A DNA stretch of 33,517 nucleotides. It comes from Serratia marcescens (lineage in GTDB: Bacteria; Pseudomonadota; Gammaproteobacteria; Enterobacterales; Enterobacteriaceae). This document shows positions 26,141-33,247 of this stretch, in pieces. Numbering within the stretch: position 1 is the first letter of the stretch; every line of letters begins with the position of its first letter. The stretch spans positions 1 through 33,517 of the forward strand of contig NZ_MJAO01000035.1 in assembly GCF_001902635.1 (NCBI RefSeq). The letters run 5' to 3'. The position numbers were made by a program, and so were the translations under genes. The notes under the pieces are model-generated. The model worked only from the letters and a program-made list of their open reading frames with translations. It ran no database searches and had not been told where the DNA came from.

Positions 26141-26488
26141 ATGGAGACTTCCCCACAGAATGCATCTTCACGCCTTACCCCTTCTTTACTTGGCTGGGGT
26201 ATTGGCGCTTTGCTGTTTTCACTTCTGGTGGTCACGCGCAATACCGCCGGCCAGATCCAGGAGGCCAGCACCGGTACGCTGATACTCGCGGTTATCGTCG
26301 GCACGGCGCTGGGATGCCTCGGTGCCTTGCTGGGCCAGTTCTTGCGTAATCTCGCGCATCCCGATGCGGTCTATACCACCGGCGGCTTCTTCAGCCTGGT
26401 GGGGCTGCGTCTGTTCTGGCTTTGTGGGCCCCAACTGATTGGCCTGGCCGGCGGCGTATTCCTGGGCATTGCGCTGATAGTGCACTGA
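26141..26488 (+). CDS. Multi-TM inner-membrane protein of unknown function
   Basis: 115 residues, almost entirely membrane: hydrophobic segments at about 15-33, 45-65, 78-95 and 97-115 with short connecting loops, and a polar N terminus (METSPQNASSRLTP). Small glycine-rich TM segments (LGCLGALLGQFL, LAGGVFLGIAL) suggest tight helix packing. An AGGAGA site precedes the ATG. A secreted protein gene follows after 81 bp, so they probably form an operon. No family is recognised. Because the neighbours include an O-antigen ligase and a heptosyltransferase, a role in the cell envelope is plausible but unproven. Confidence 0.75.
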   Translation: METSPQNASSRLTPSLLGWGIGALLFSLLVVTRNTAGQIQEASTGTLILAVIVGTALGCLGALLGQFLRNLAHPDAVYTTGGFFSLVGLRLFWLCGPQLIGLAGGVFLGIALIVH

Positions 26489-26569
26489 TAACGACTGACT
26501 GGCCGGGGTGAGCACACCTGACTTGCCGCAATAAATTGGAAAACACGATTAACGAAAGGAAACAACCTC

Positions 26570-27046
26570 ATGAAGATACTGATGACAGGACTTTTTTGCT
26601 GTGCCCTGGCGGCACCTCTTATGGCTCAGGCCGAAACCGGCCCATGGGCCAGCGGGTGGGGACAGGGAACGACAGAATACAGCGTGCGTGGCCAGGGACA
26701 ATCGCAGCTCTACATCGGCTGCGATCCCTATAAGGCCATGTTCGTGATGTTCACCGATGCCGCGGGTCTCTCACTGACCAACTATGATGCGCAGACGCAA
26801 ACGCGGTCATTTTATGTCTCTGTTGATGGCAGTGACCCCATCCTATTCAATGACGTGCTCTCCCGTGTGGGTGCGGATAGCGTGCGCTTCGCCTGGGACA
26901 AGCTGCGCAAAGGCAAGACGGTGGTCGTTAGCGGTGAAGGGATGCAAACCACCCGTTTTACGCTGAAAGGCGCCGGGCAGGTTTTGCCCGCGTTTTCGCA
27001 ATCCGACTGTAAAGTCGGCGCCGCCATTCCCGCTGGTGAGAACTAA
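26570..27046 (+). CDS. Secreted (periplasmic) two-cysteine protein of unknown function
   Basis: 158 residues with a clear Sec signal peptide (MKILMTGLFCCALAAPLMAQ, cleavage after AQA at residue 21). The mature part has a beta-rich look (TEYSVRGQGQSQLYIGC, RSFYVSVDGSDPI, TRFTLKGAGQVLP) and exactly two cysteines, one in IGCDPYKA and one in SQSDCKVG near the C terminus, which could form a disulfide. AAGGAAA precedes the ATG. It lies between the two GATC-rich repeats and is probably co-transcribed with the membrane protein before it. I have seen similar proteins only as hypothetical proteins of enterobacterial islands; no function is assigned. Confidence 0.8.
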   Translation: MKILMTGLFCCALAAPLMAQAETGPWASGWGQGTTEYSVRGQGQSQLYIGCDPYKAMFVMFTDAAGLSLTNYDAQTQTRSFYVSVDGSDPILFNDVLSRVGADSVRFAWDKLRKGKTVVVSGEGMQTTRFTLKGAGQVLPAFSQSDCKVGAAIPAGEN

Positions 27047-27207
27047 TCTTTCCCCCTCCACGTTTATTCGCTAACGATGGCTCACTTCCCGTACCAGGCT
27101 CTCCGGTCGGGGAGTGAGTTCAACACGTGTTGCACGCTGCAGCAATAAAGACATGAATAACCTCAAGAGGTTAAGACTTTTCTCAGCAACCCTGTAATTT
27201 GTAAAGG

Positions 27208-27294
27208 ATTGATCGCTTTCAACGATCGGTAAGATCGCATTGATCTGTACAACCAATTATCTTTGCCGCGCTGTCACCGTTAAGATCGAGCAGG
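27208..27294 (+). promoter_or_regulatory. GATC-rich regulatory repeat B: OxyR-spaced sites overlapping Dam sites, upstream of waaQ-waaL
   Basis: Second copy of the 87-bp repeat. GATC occurs at 27211, 27224, 27233, 27242 and 27284. Positions 27212-27248 read ATCG-N7-CGAT-N7-ATCG-N7-CTGT, the exact spacing of the OxyR tetramer consensus (ATAG-N7-CTAT-N7-ATAG-N7-CTAT) with 12 of 16 core bases matching, and the T/A inner positions also fit in the first dimer site. Each of the first four GATCs overlaps a half-site. A possible -10 (TTATCT) follows at 27257-27262. The layout is that of Dam/OxyR phase-variation promoters. Confidence 0.65.
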
Positions 27295-27575
27295 ATATTA
27301 TTCGGTGGTAACTCTTTATTCACCCGGTGAATACCACGTAGCGCTCGACAATTTATCAGGATAAAACCCCCGTACTCAGCCATGACGAGAACGTCTGCTA
27401 ACCGCACGCTTTCCCACGATAACGAGATTGACGGTTCAGGGAGCACGGCAGAAGGAACGGCGTTTTCTCCCTGCAGCCTTCCCGGGTTATCGGACCGTGG
27501 CGCAGCGCTCTTTTTACCCCCACGGACTCTTTCGGCCCTGAAGCGGCCTTTTGTATTTTTCTGAGGCGACGAACC
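27295..27575 (+). other. Leader region between repeat B and the heptosyltransferase gene
   Basis: 280 bp without a supportable gene; a 60-codon frame starting at 27382 has no good ribosome binding site and odd composition. GGCC..GGCC repeats near 27535-27552 followed by TTTTG could form a weak hairpin. If repeat B is the promoter, this would be an unusually long 5' leader; it could hold attenuation or RNA-based control, which I cannot demonstrate. Confidence 0.35.
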
Positions 27576-28736
27576 ATGAATGCCCATCGCACCACCGGCA
27601 AACGCCCCGTATCTCCGCTGGCCACACTCCCCGATCGCCGGGTACCCAATGCACTTTTGCACCGGGATAGTGTGCAGCGCATTCTCGTCATCAAGCTACG
27701 CCACTTCGGCGACGTCCTGCTGATGACACCGGTGCTGAGCACATTGCGCGTCAACTACCCCAATGCGTTGATCGACGTCCTGGTCTATGAAGGCACCGAG
27801 GCGATGCTGGCCGGCAATCAGGATGTTTATCTGGCCTTTACCGTGGATCGTGAACTCAAACGCGAGGGGCTGAAAGCGCAATACCGCGGTGAACATGCCT
27901 TATGGAACAGCCTGCGGACCGGCCATTACGATCTGGTGATTAACCTCTCCGATCAGTGGCGGGCGGCGCTGTACTGCCGTTTTCTCAAGCCGACCTTCAG
28001 TCTGGGGTTTCGCTATCCCAAGCGCGACAACCGACTCTGGCGGGCCTGCCATTCGTTACTGGTCGACACTGCCGACACGGCGCAACACACCGTGCTGAAT
28101 AATCTCAGCATTCTGGCTCCCCTGGCCTTGCCCACGACAATCACGCAGGTGACGCAGGCCTGGCGGCAATCTGATGCGGATGACGTTGACCGGCTCAGCA
28201 GGCGCCATCACCTGACCGATTTTGTGCTGATACAACCGACTGCTCGCTGGGCGTTCAAGACCTGGACAGTGGACGGATTTAGCGCCGTGATTAACCACCT
28301 GACCGCCCAGGGCAGAACGGTAGTACTTACCGGCGGGCGCTCGCCGGATGAAGCCGCCATGATAAGCGCCATTATGGCCGGCTGCCTGTTACCACAGCGG
28401 GTGATTAATCTGGCCGGGCGTCTGGAGCTGCCTGAGCTCGCGGTGTTGATTGACCGGGCGCGGCTGTTTATCGGGGTCGACTCGGTACCGATGCACATGG
28501 CCGCCGCGCTAAATACGCCCTCGGTGGTGTTGTTCGGGCCCAGCGACCTCGCGCAATGGTCCCCGTGGCAGGCGCCCCACACGTTGCTGTGGGCCGGAGA
28601 TTATCGCCCGCTGCCCGCCCCGGAAGCCGTTGACACCAACACCCGCGAGCGTTACCTCGCGGCCATCCCGGCCGGCGATGTGATACAGGCGGTTAACCGG
28701 CAGCTGGCATCCCTCGCCGGGTCTGCGCCGCGTTAA
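27576..28736 (+). CDS. waaQ: LPS heptosyltransferase, glycosyltransferase family 9 (WaaQ-like)
   Basis: 386 residues with the two Rossmann halves of GT9 (GT-B fold). The N-terminal half begins ILVIKLRHFGDVLLMTPVLS (from about residue 35), nearly the WaaQ signature, preceded by an extra ~30-residue polar N terminus. The C-terminal half carries LIQPTARWAFKTW, VVLTGGRSPDE, INLAGRLELPELAVLIDRA and FIGVDSVPMHMAAAL followed by FGPSD, the ADP-heptose-binding region. WaaQ adds the branching heptose III to the inner core of LPS at the cytoplasmic face of the inner membrane. Chromosomal waaQ normally lies in the waa cluster; here it is cargo of a mobile island, 52 bp before an O-antigen ligase gene. 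Confidence 0.88.
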   Translation: MNAHRTTGKRPVSPLATLPDRRVPNALLHRDSVQRILVIKLRHFGDVLLMTPVLSTLRVNYPNALIDVLVYEGTEAMLAGNQDVYLAFTVDRELKREGLKAQYRGEHALWNSLRTGHYDLVINLSDQWRAALYCRFLKPTFSLGFRYPKRDNRLWRACHSLLVDTADTAQHTVLNNLSILAPLALPTTITQVTQAWRQSDADDVDRLSRRHHLTDFVLIQPTARWAFKTWTVDGFSAVINHLTAQGRTVVLTGGRSPDEAAMISAIMAGCLLPQRVINLAGRLELPELAVLIDRARLFIGVDSVPMHMAAALNTPSVVLFGPSDLAQWSPWQAPHTLLWAGDYRPLPAPEAVDTNTRERYLAAIPAGDVIQAVNRQLASLAGSAPR

Positions 28737-28788
28737 CCCCGTTGCGGCCTTTCACCGTTTATTTTCTCTTATCAATGAGTACGCCACG

Positions 28789-30033
28789 ATGCTATTCAAC
28801 TCAGCAGTTTCCTCGTCGATACAGACGCCCCCTCAGCAGCGGTTGTTTGCGTTTACCGCCTTTTTGCTGGGTGTCTCCCTCCCGACCTCCAATCCCCTGA
28901 TGAATATCTCACTGGGGCTGGTTGTCATCTGTCTGCTCTGGCAGCGCAATATCCGGCAGTGGGCTGCCCTGGCTTGCCATCCTCTGGTCTGGTTGCCGGT
29001 CCTGATGTTTGCACTGCTGGCGTTGTCATTGCTGACGCATGCTCACGCCTACGGCCCCAAGATGGTCGGCAAATACCAAAAGTTGCTGTATGTCCTGCCG
29101 CTGGCGCTGTTCTTCCTGGCGGACCCGCGGCTGATGACGCATTTTGTCCGCGGCTTTCTGTGGGCCAATGCCGCGATATTGGCCATCAGCCTCACCAGCG
29201 GGCTTGGTCATGTCACATTGGGCGGGCTGAATCCCGACAACCCTACGGTGTTTAAGCTGCAGATCACCCAGAATGTGTTTATGGCGCTGGCGGCGCTGGT
29301 CTGGTTGTCACGTGCTTTTGCCTGTAGCGGAAAACGGCGCTGGGGGTATGCGGGGCTGGTGTTGCTGGCGACGCTTAACGTTATGCTGATGGTGCAGGGG
29401 CGTACCGGGTATGTGGCGTTGGCCACTGGCATGGGCGTCTGGTTATTGCTTACCCTCCGGCGCAAGCAGCAAATGGCCGTGCTCGCCTGCGGCATACTGG
29501 CTATCGTGATGCTGGTCATGACCCCCAATCGCGCCATGGAGCGCCTGTCACTGGGTGTACAGCAGATTCAGGGATGTATTTGGGCTCCCGCCGAAACCGC
29601 CTATCAGGCCTGCGACAACTCCATGGGACAGCGCACCGCCTTCGCCCGGGAAGCCCTGCGCCTGATACAGCAATCCCCGCTGCTGGGCAACGGCGCCGGC
29701 AGTTTCTGGTACGGTAATGCACAAACCGGCTACGGCGTCCATAACCCGCACAATGAATACCTGCTGGAAACGGTGCAAAGCGGCTTGCTGGGATTGATGG
29801 CGTTTCTCACCTGGATGTGGAACTGCTACCGCGTTGCCTGGCGCTTGCCGCCAGTGCGCCGCAATCTGTTTGTTGCGGTGCTCAGCAGCTACATGGCCTG
29901 TAATATGTTCAATTCATTCCTGCTGGACTCGTCCGAAGGGCACCTGTTTGTCATTATCGCCGCGCTGCTGGCCGGGCTTTCTCTCAATGCACAGCAGCCA
30001 AAGCATATATGCGCCAGACCGCCCCATACATGA
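28789..30033 (+). CDS. waaL: O-antigen ligase family protein (WaaL-like)
   Basis: 414 residues with about ten to twelve TM segments and one large periplasmic loop (about residues 245-335), the topology of WaaL. The family landmarks are present: MVQGRTGY near residues 200-207 and VHNPHNEYLLETVQSGLLGL near 317-336, which includes the periplasmic His essential in WaaL enzymes. WaaL transfers O-antigen (or a similar polymer) from undecaprenyl pyrophosphate to lipid A-core on the periplasmic face. With the WaaQ-like gene before it, it could give the host an altered acceptor core plus a matching ligase. The C terminus (QPKHICARPPHT) is followed by a terminator about 90 bp on. Confidence 0.88.
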   Translation: MLFNSAVSSSIQTPPQQRLFAFTAFLLGVSLPTSNPLMNISLGLVVICLLWQRNIRQWAALACHPLVWLPVLMFALLALSLLTHAHAYGPKMVGKYQKLLYVLPLALFFLADPRLMTHFVRGFLWANAAILAISLTSGLGHVTLGGLNPDNPTVFKLQITQNVFMALAALVWLSRAFACSGKRRWGYAGLVLLATLNVMLMVQGRTGYVALATGMGVWLLLTLRRKQQMAVLACGILAIVMLVMTPNRAMERLSLGVQQIQGCIWAPAETAYQACDNSMGQRTAFAREALRLIQQSPLLGNGAGSFWYGNAQTGYGVHNPHNEYLLETVQSGLLGLMAFLTWMWNCYRVAWRLPPVRRNLFVAVLSSYMACNMFNSFLLDSSEGHLFVIIAALLAGLSLNAQQPKHICARPPHT

Positions 30034-30121
30034 TAATGGTCTGAGACGCCTAAAAACTACGCGCTTGTCAAAGGGGGTCATCCCCGGCAATCACAACCTG
30101 CCATCTCTGAGCAACACCAAC

Positions 30122-30152
30122 ATGCCCCGTTCATCTGAGCGGGGCATTTTTT
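30122..30152 (+). terminator. Rho-independent terminator after waaL
   Basis: 8-bp stem ATGCCCCG / CGGGGCAT (30122-30129 and 30140-30147) with a 10-nt loop, followed by TTTTT. It separates the LPS genes from the antirestriction gene. Confidence 0.85.
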
Positions 30153-30226
30153 ATGGCGTGATACCAGCGTTTCTCACGGTCCCCACTGTGGCCGGCCCAA
30201 TCCACCTCAACGTAAGGATAATTCCT

Positions 30227-30685
30227 GTGAAAGAGAATAGTGCCAACAGCACATCATCAACATGTCCGATAATCGATCGCTCAACACTGACTGCGAGTCT
30301 CGTTCGCGACGAAGATCGCCTGTCATTTTGGCTACAGCACTTTGGTGACTTTCCGCAATGGCTTCACCTCGAATCACCGATATTTTCCTGGCTCAACCTT
30401 CTGTGTAAGGACTACCACGGAGATTATTGGGAGTTTTACACCCTCAGTAACGGCGGCGCCTTTATCATCCCTTCGACGGAGAGAAAATACGCCCTCTTTA
30501 ACGCCCTTAACGGCAATAGCGCAACGGTGAGACATGAAGCCGCCGGCATCATTGCTTGCCTCATCACTTACAGCCACCACACCTGCCGCACCGAATGCGA
30601 TGCCATGACCGAACACTACTATCGCCTGCGGGATTACGCCCTTAGCCATCCCGAAAGCAACGCCATTATGCGCATCATCGACTAA
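30227..30685 (+). CDS. Antirestriction protein, ArdB/KlcA family
   Basis: 152 residues from a GTG start at 30227 (VKENSANSTS), supported by AAGGA 9 nt upstream; the open frame extends further back but through the terminator. The family core is seen in RLSFWLQHFGDFPQWLHLES, DYHGDYWEFYTLSNGGAF, and the C-terminal EHYYRLRDYALSHPES. ArdB/KlcA proteins inhibit type I restriction and help mobile DNA survive entry into a new host. It is followed closely by radC (23 bp), as in the yfjX-yfjY and related island tails of E. coli CP4 elements. Confidence 0.9.
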   Translation: MKENSANSTSSTCPIIDRSTLTASLVRDEDRLSFWLQHFGDFPQWLHLESPIFSWLNLLCKDYHGDYWEFYTLSNGGAFIIPSTERKYALFNALNGNSATVRHEAAGIIACLITYSHHTCRTECDAMTEHYYRLRDYALSHPESNAIMRIID

Positions 30686-30708
30686 TCCTCCAGACAACGG
30701 CACCCCAC

Positions 30709-31191
30709 ATGATGAATATCACCTTATCTCCGGCAACCGCCGGTCTGCCCTTACCCACCCAACGCACCATTCAACGCGCACTGGCGTTGCTGGAGCAGCA
30801 TTTACGCAAACCGGGTGTGCCCTTCACAGCCCCGTTCATGGTGCGTGACTGGTTGCGCCTGCAGATGGCCCGGCTGGAGCGCGAAGTCTTTATGGCGCTC
30901 TATCTCGACAACCAGCATCGCCTGCTGGCGCATGAGTCCCTGTTTAGCGGCAGCATTGCCAGCACCCAGGTGCATCCGCGTGAAATCGTGAAAGGCGCCC
31001 TGAAACATAACGCCGCCGCGGTCATTGTGGCGCACTGCCATCCTTCCGGGCATGCCGACCCCAGCGAGGCAGACCGACTCATCACCCAGCGGATACAGGA
31101 CGCGCTGGCGCTGATTGACGTCAGGGTACTGGACCACTGCATTGTCGGCGGCCTGACCGTGTACTCATTTGCCGAACACGGGCTCTTATGA
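30709..31191 (+). CDS. RadC-like JAB/MPN+ domain protein (YeeS/YfjY type)
   Basis: 160 residues, all JAB1/MPN+ metalloprotease-like domain. The metal site is visible: a Glu in LAHESLFSGS (about 75), then VAHCHPSGHADPSEAD with the two His and the Asp (a Cys stands between the histidines where most RadC proteins have Asn). Such short RadC proteins are standard in the tails of CP4 islands; their cellular role is uncertain and the name RadC does not imply DNA repair here. The ATG has little Shine-Dalgarno; the next codon is also ATG (30712). Confidence 0.9.
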   Translation: MMNITLSPATAGLPLPTQRTIQRALALLEQHLRKPGVPFTAPFMVRDWLRLQMARLEREVFMALYLDNQHRLLAHESLFSGSIASTQVHPREIVKGALKHNAAAVIVAHCHPSGHADPSEADRLITQRIQDALALIDVRVLDHCIVGGLTVYSFAEHGLL

Positions 31192-31219
31192 TCCGTACGA
31201 CGTCTTCAGGGGAAACAAC

Positions 31220-31558
31220 ATGCCATCAACCAAGAACGTCCCATCCTGGGGACTGAAACGCAACGTCACGCCGCAGTTTGGCGCACGTCTGGTACAGGAA
31301 GGAGAACGACTGCATTTTCTGGCCGACCGTGCTGACATCAGCGGGATTTTCAGCGACGCACAGCGCCATGATTTGGAGAATGCTTTTCCGCAATTCATCA
31401 ACCACCTGGAGTTGATGCTGCTCTCCGGTGAGCTCAATCCGCGTTATCAGCACTGTGTCACATTGTATTGTCATGGCCTGACCTGCGAAGCCGGCAGCCT
31501 GGGCTCATACGGCTACGTTTACCTCTCGATTTATCCGACACCTGAAGCGCCCAGGTAA
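31220..31558 (+). CDS. cbeA: CbeA/YeeU-family antitoxin (type IV toxin-antitoxin)
   Basis: 112 residues from the ATG at 31220 (MPSTKNVPSWGLKRNVTP), preceded by AGGGGA; an in-frame ATG at 31169 is inside radC. The family hallmarks WGLKRNVTPQFGARLVQEG and LSGELNPRYQHCVTLYCHGL are clear. CbeA stabilises MreB and FtsZ filaments and so counteracts the toxin CbtA without binding it. The small gene (yeeT/ypjJ type) that sits between radC and cbeA in E. coli is missing here: only 28 bp separate them. Confidence 0.92.
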   Translation: MPSTKNVPSWGLKRNVTPQFGARLVQEGERLHFLADRADISGIFSDAQRHDLENAFPQFINHLELMLLSGELNPRYQHCVTLYCHGLTCEAGSLGSYGYVYLSIYPTPEAPR

Positions 31559-31617
31559 AACGCCCCCGCATTTTTAGTCTCACACCATTCTTATTATCCA
31601 ACAAAGAGATACGCCTT

Positions 31618-31986
31618 ATGCGAACAGTACCCGCGTCACACACTCGGGCGGCCCCGTCGTGCCCGTCCCCCATAATAGTCTGGCAATCTTTGCTCACCTA
31701 CCTGCTGGCGCAGCACTACGGCCTGACGCTCAACGACACTGCATTCAGCGACGATGCCGTGATACACGCCCATATCGATGGCAGGATCTCCCTCGCGGAT
31801 GCGCTGAATGCCATGGTGGAAAAGTTTGATCTGGTACGCATTGACCGCCGGGGTTTCAGCGGTCAGGCGCAATCGCCCCTTGTGACCGTCATCGACATCT
31901 TGCGCGCCCGCCGGGCCTGCGGCCTGATGACGCGAGCCGGCTACCAAGAGGTCACGCGTGCCATCCAGGGAGGCAAGCAACCATGA
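31618..31986 (+). CDS. cbtA: CbtA/YeeV-family toxin targeting the bacterial cytoskeleton
   Basis: 122 residues, the usual CbtA length, with VWQSLLTYLLAQHYGLTLND, HIDGRISLADALNAMVEKF and ILRARRACGLMTRAGY typical of the family. CbtA blocks polymerisation of FtsZ and MreB, giving rounded cells, and is balanced by the antitoxin encoded just before. AAGAGA precedes the ATG. The stop overlaps the next ATG by 4 nt, coupling it to the DUF5983 protein. Confidence 0.92.
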   Translation: MRTVPASHTRAAPSCPSPIIVWQSLLTYLLAQHYGLTLNDTAFSDDAVIHAHIDGRISLADALNAMVEKFDLVRIDRRGFSGQAQSPLVTVIDILRARRACGLMTRAGYQEVTRAIQGGKQP

Positions 31987-32312
31987 GCAGTGACACGCTC
32001 CCCACCAGCGCACTCCTCACGGGTATTCAGTGCAGTACCGCTCATATCACCGACGGAGATAACTCTCTGCTGTATTACGCCTCACGCCAGCAGGAGGAGT
32101 ATGGCCACGGTGAGTGGCTCCATTTTACCGGCACGGGGTACCTGATTCGGCTCAATGCCTGGCAGCATCCGGTACTTCATCTTAAACGGTTAGGGGTGTC
32201 AAAAGCCTGCCGCCGGCTGGTTGTTACGCTGATGAACCATCACCCCATCGCTCTCCTGAACCTCGATGCGGCAGGCGAAATTCTATCGGGGATTGAGACC
32301 TTTGACTGGTGA
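31983..32312 (+). CDS. DUF5983-family island protein
   Basis: 109 residues, with GIQCSTAHITDGDNSLLYYA and GTGYLIRLNAWQHPVLHLKRLGVS, as in the DUF5983 proteins that follow cbtA in many enterobacterial islands. No TM segment or signal peptide. It overlaps cbtA by 4 nt, so it is in the same transcript and may belong functionally to the toxin-antitoxin unit. The function is unknown. A terminator follows about 50 bp later. Confidence 0.85.
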   Translation: MSSDTLPTSALLTGIQCSTAHITDGDNSLLYYASRQQEEYGHGEWLHFTGTGYLIRLNAWQHPVLHLKRLGVSKACRRLVVTLMNHHPIALLNLDAAGEILSGIETFDW

Positions 32313-32364
32313 ACGCCCCCACATCCTCCCTGCCCCAAACACAATGACAGGTACCACAACATAG

Positions 32365-32393
32365 CACCCGCCCTTAAACCGGCGGGTGTTTTC
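32365..32393 (+). terminator. Rho-independent terminator after the cbeA-cbtA-DUF5983 unit
   Basis: 8-bp GC-rich stem CACCCGCC / GGCGGGTG (32365-32372 and 32381-32388) with an 8-nt loop, followed by TTTTC. Confidence 0.85.
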
Positions 32394-32410
32394 ATTATGG
32401 AGTACGAAAT

Positions 32411-33247
32411 ATGCAGACTGAACCTGAAGTATTAACCGGCCACACAGAGGTAATTTGCTCCACCAGCATTGAACGCATCATCACCGGACGTAATACCGCC
32501 CTGGAACAGATTGATGCGTTAATCCGCCAGCTTGATGCTATCTCAACGCTGACCAACAGCATCGGTGGTGGCACCGCCCAAGACTGGGGTATGCGGCCGG
32601 GACATCGCTACGACTGTTGGTTTACGGAAAAACCGGAAATCGCCATGAAAGCCATTACCCGTAGTATTGATCGCGATATATGGAGAGACCTGATGCTGAA
32701 GTCCGGCATGCTCTCTCTGATGGACGCACAGGCCCGTGCTGAGTGGCACAGCAGCCTGGAAAAAGAGGATATCCCAACCGTCAACGAAGCCAACATCCTC
32801 AGTACGTTTGAGCAACTCCATAAAAGTAAGGGAGCGGTATTTGAACGCGGCGTCATCAACACATTCAAAAGCCTGAGTTGGGACTATAAAACCAATAGCC
32901 CATGCAGGTTTGGCAAGAAAATCATTGTGGAAGGTGTCGTAAAGCACGACCAATGGGGATTTGGACTCAACTGGGGCTGGCAACGTGACCGGTTAGCGGA
33001 TCTTGAACGCATGCTGATGCTCCTTGATGGCAAACCGATCCCGGACAATCGCGAAGATGTCACTCGCCGTCTTGGCGATCATATCCATTCAAAAAGGAGC
33101 AGTACCTACTATGAGGATGATATGTTCGCAATCAGGTACTTTCAGAAGGGAAGTACGCATATTACGTTCAAACGGCCTGACCTGATAGAGAAGATGAACG
33201 ATATCATTGCCAGACATTTTCCTTCCGCGCTCCCCTCACGCACCTGA
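32411..33247 (+). CDS. DUF4942-family island protein
   Basis: 278 residues of the DUF4942 family that commonly closes CP4/P4-type islands after cbtA. Visible family blocks: RYDCWFTEKPEIAMKAITRS, ERGVINTFKSLSWDYKTN and YEDDMFAIRYFQKGSTHITF followed by KRPDLIEKMNDIIARH. The second half resembles the C-terminal part of proteins annotated as class I SAM-dependent methyltransferases in related islands, but no SAM-binding glycine motif is seen here. GGAG lies 10 nt before the ATG. It is transcribed after a terminator, so it probably has its own promoter. Confidence 0.88.
   Translation: MQTEPEVLTGHTEVICSTSIERIITGRNTALEQIDALIRQLDAISTLTNSIGGGTAQDWGMRPGHRYDCWFTEKPEIAMKAITRSIDRDIWRDLMLKSGMLSLMDAQARAEWHSSLEKEDIPTVNEANILSTFEQLHKSKGAVFERGVINTFKSLSWDYKTNSPCRFGKKIIVEGVVKHDQWGFGLNWGWQRDRLADLERMLMLLDGKPIPDNREDVTRRLGDHIHSKRSSTYYEDDMFAIRYFQKGSTHITFKRPDLIEKMNDIIARHFPSALPSRT

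Noticed and set aside
25889-27294. The GATC repeats as a chromosomal-type replication origin.
   Set aside because: No DnaA-box cluster or AT-rich unwinding region accompanies them, and the spacing fits OxyR half-sites better.
27382-27564. 60-codon plus-strand frame before waaQ as a leader peptide gene.
   Set aside because: No ribosome binding site and no attenuator-like codon runs; kept only as part of the leader region.
27204-27575. JUMPstart/ops element (RfaH target) upstream of the LPS genes.
   Set aside because: No match to GGCGGTAGCGTGCT; the closest stretch (GGTGGTAACTC) departs at key positions.
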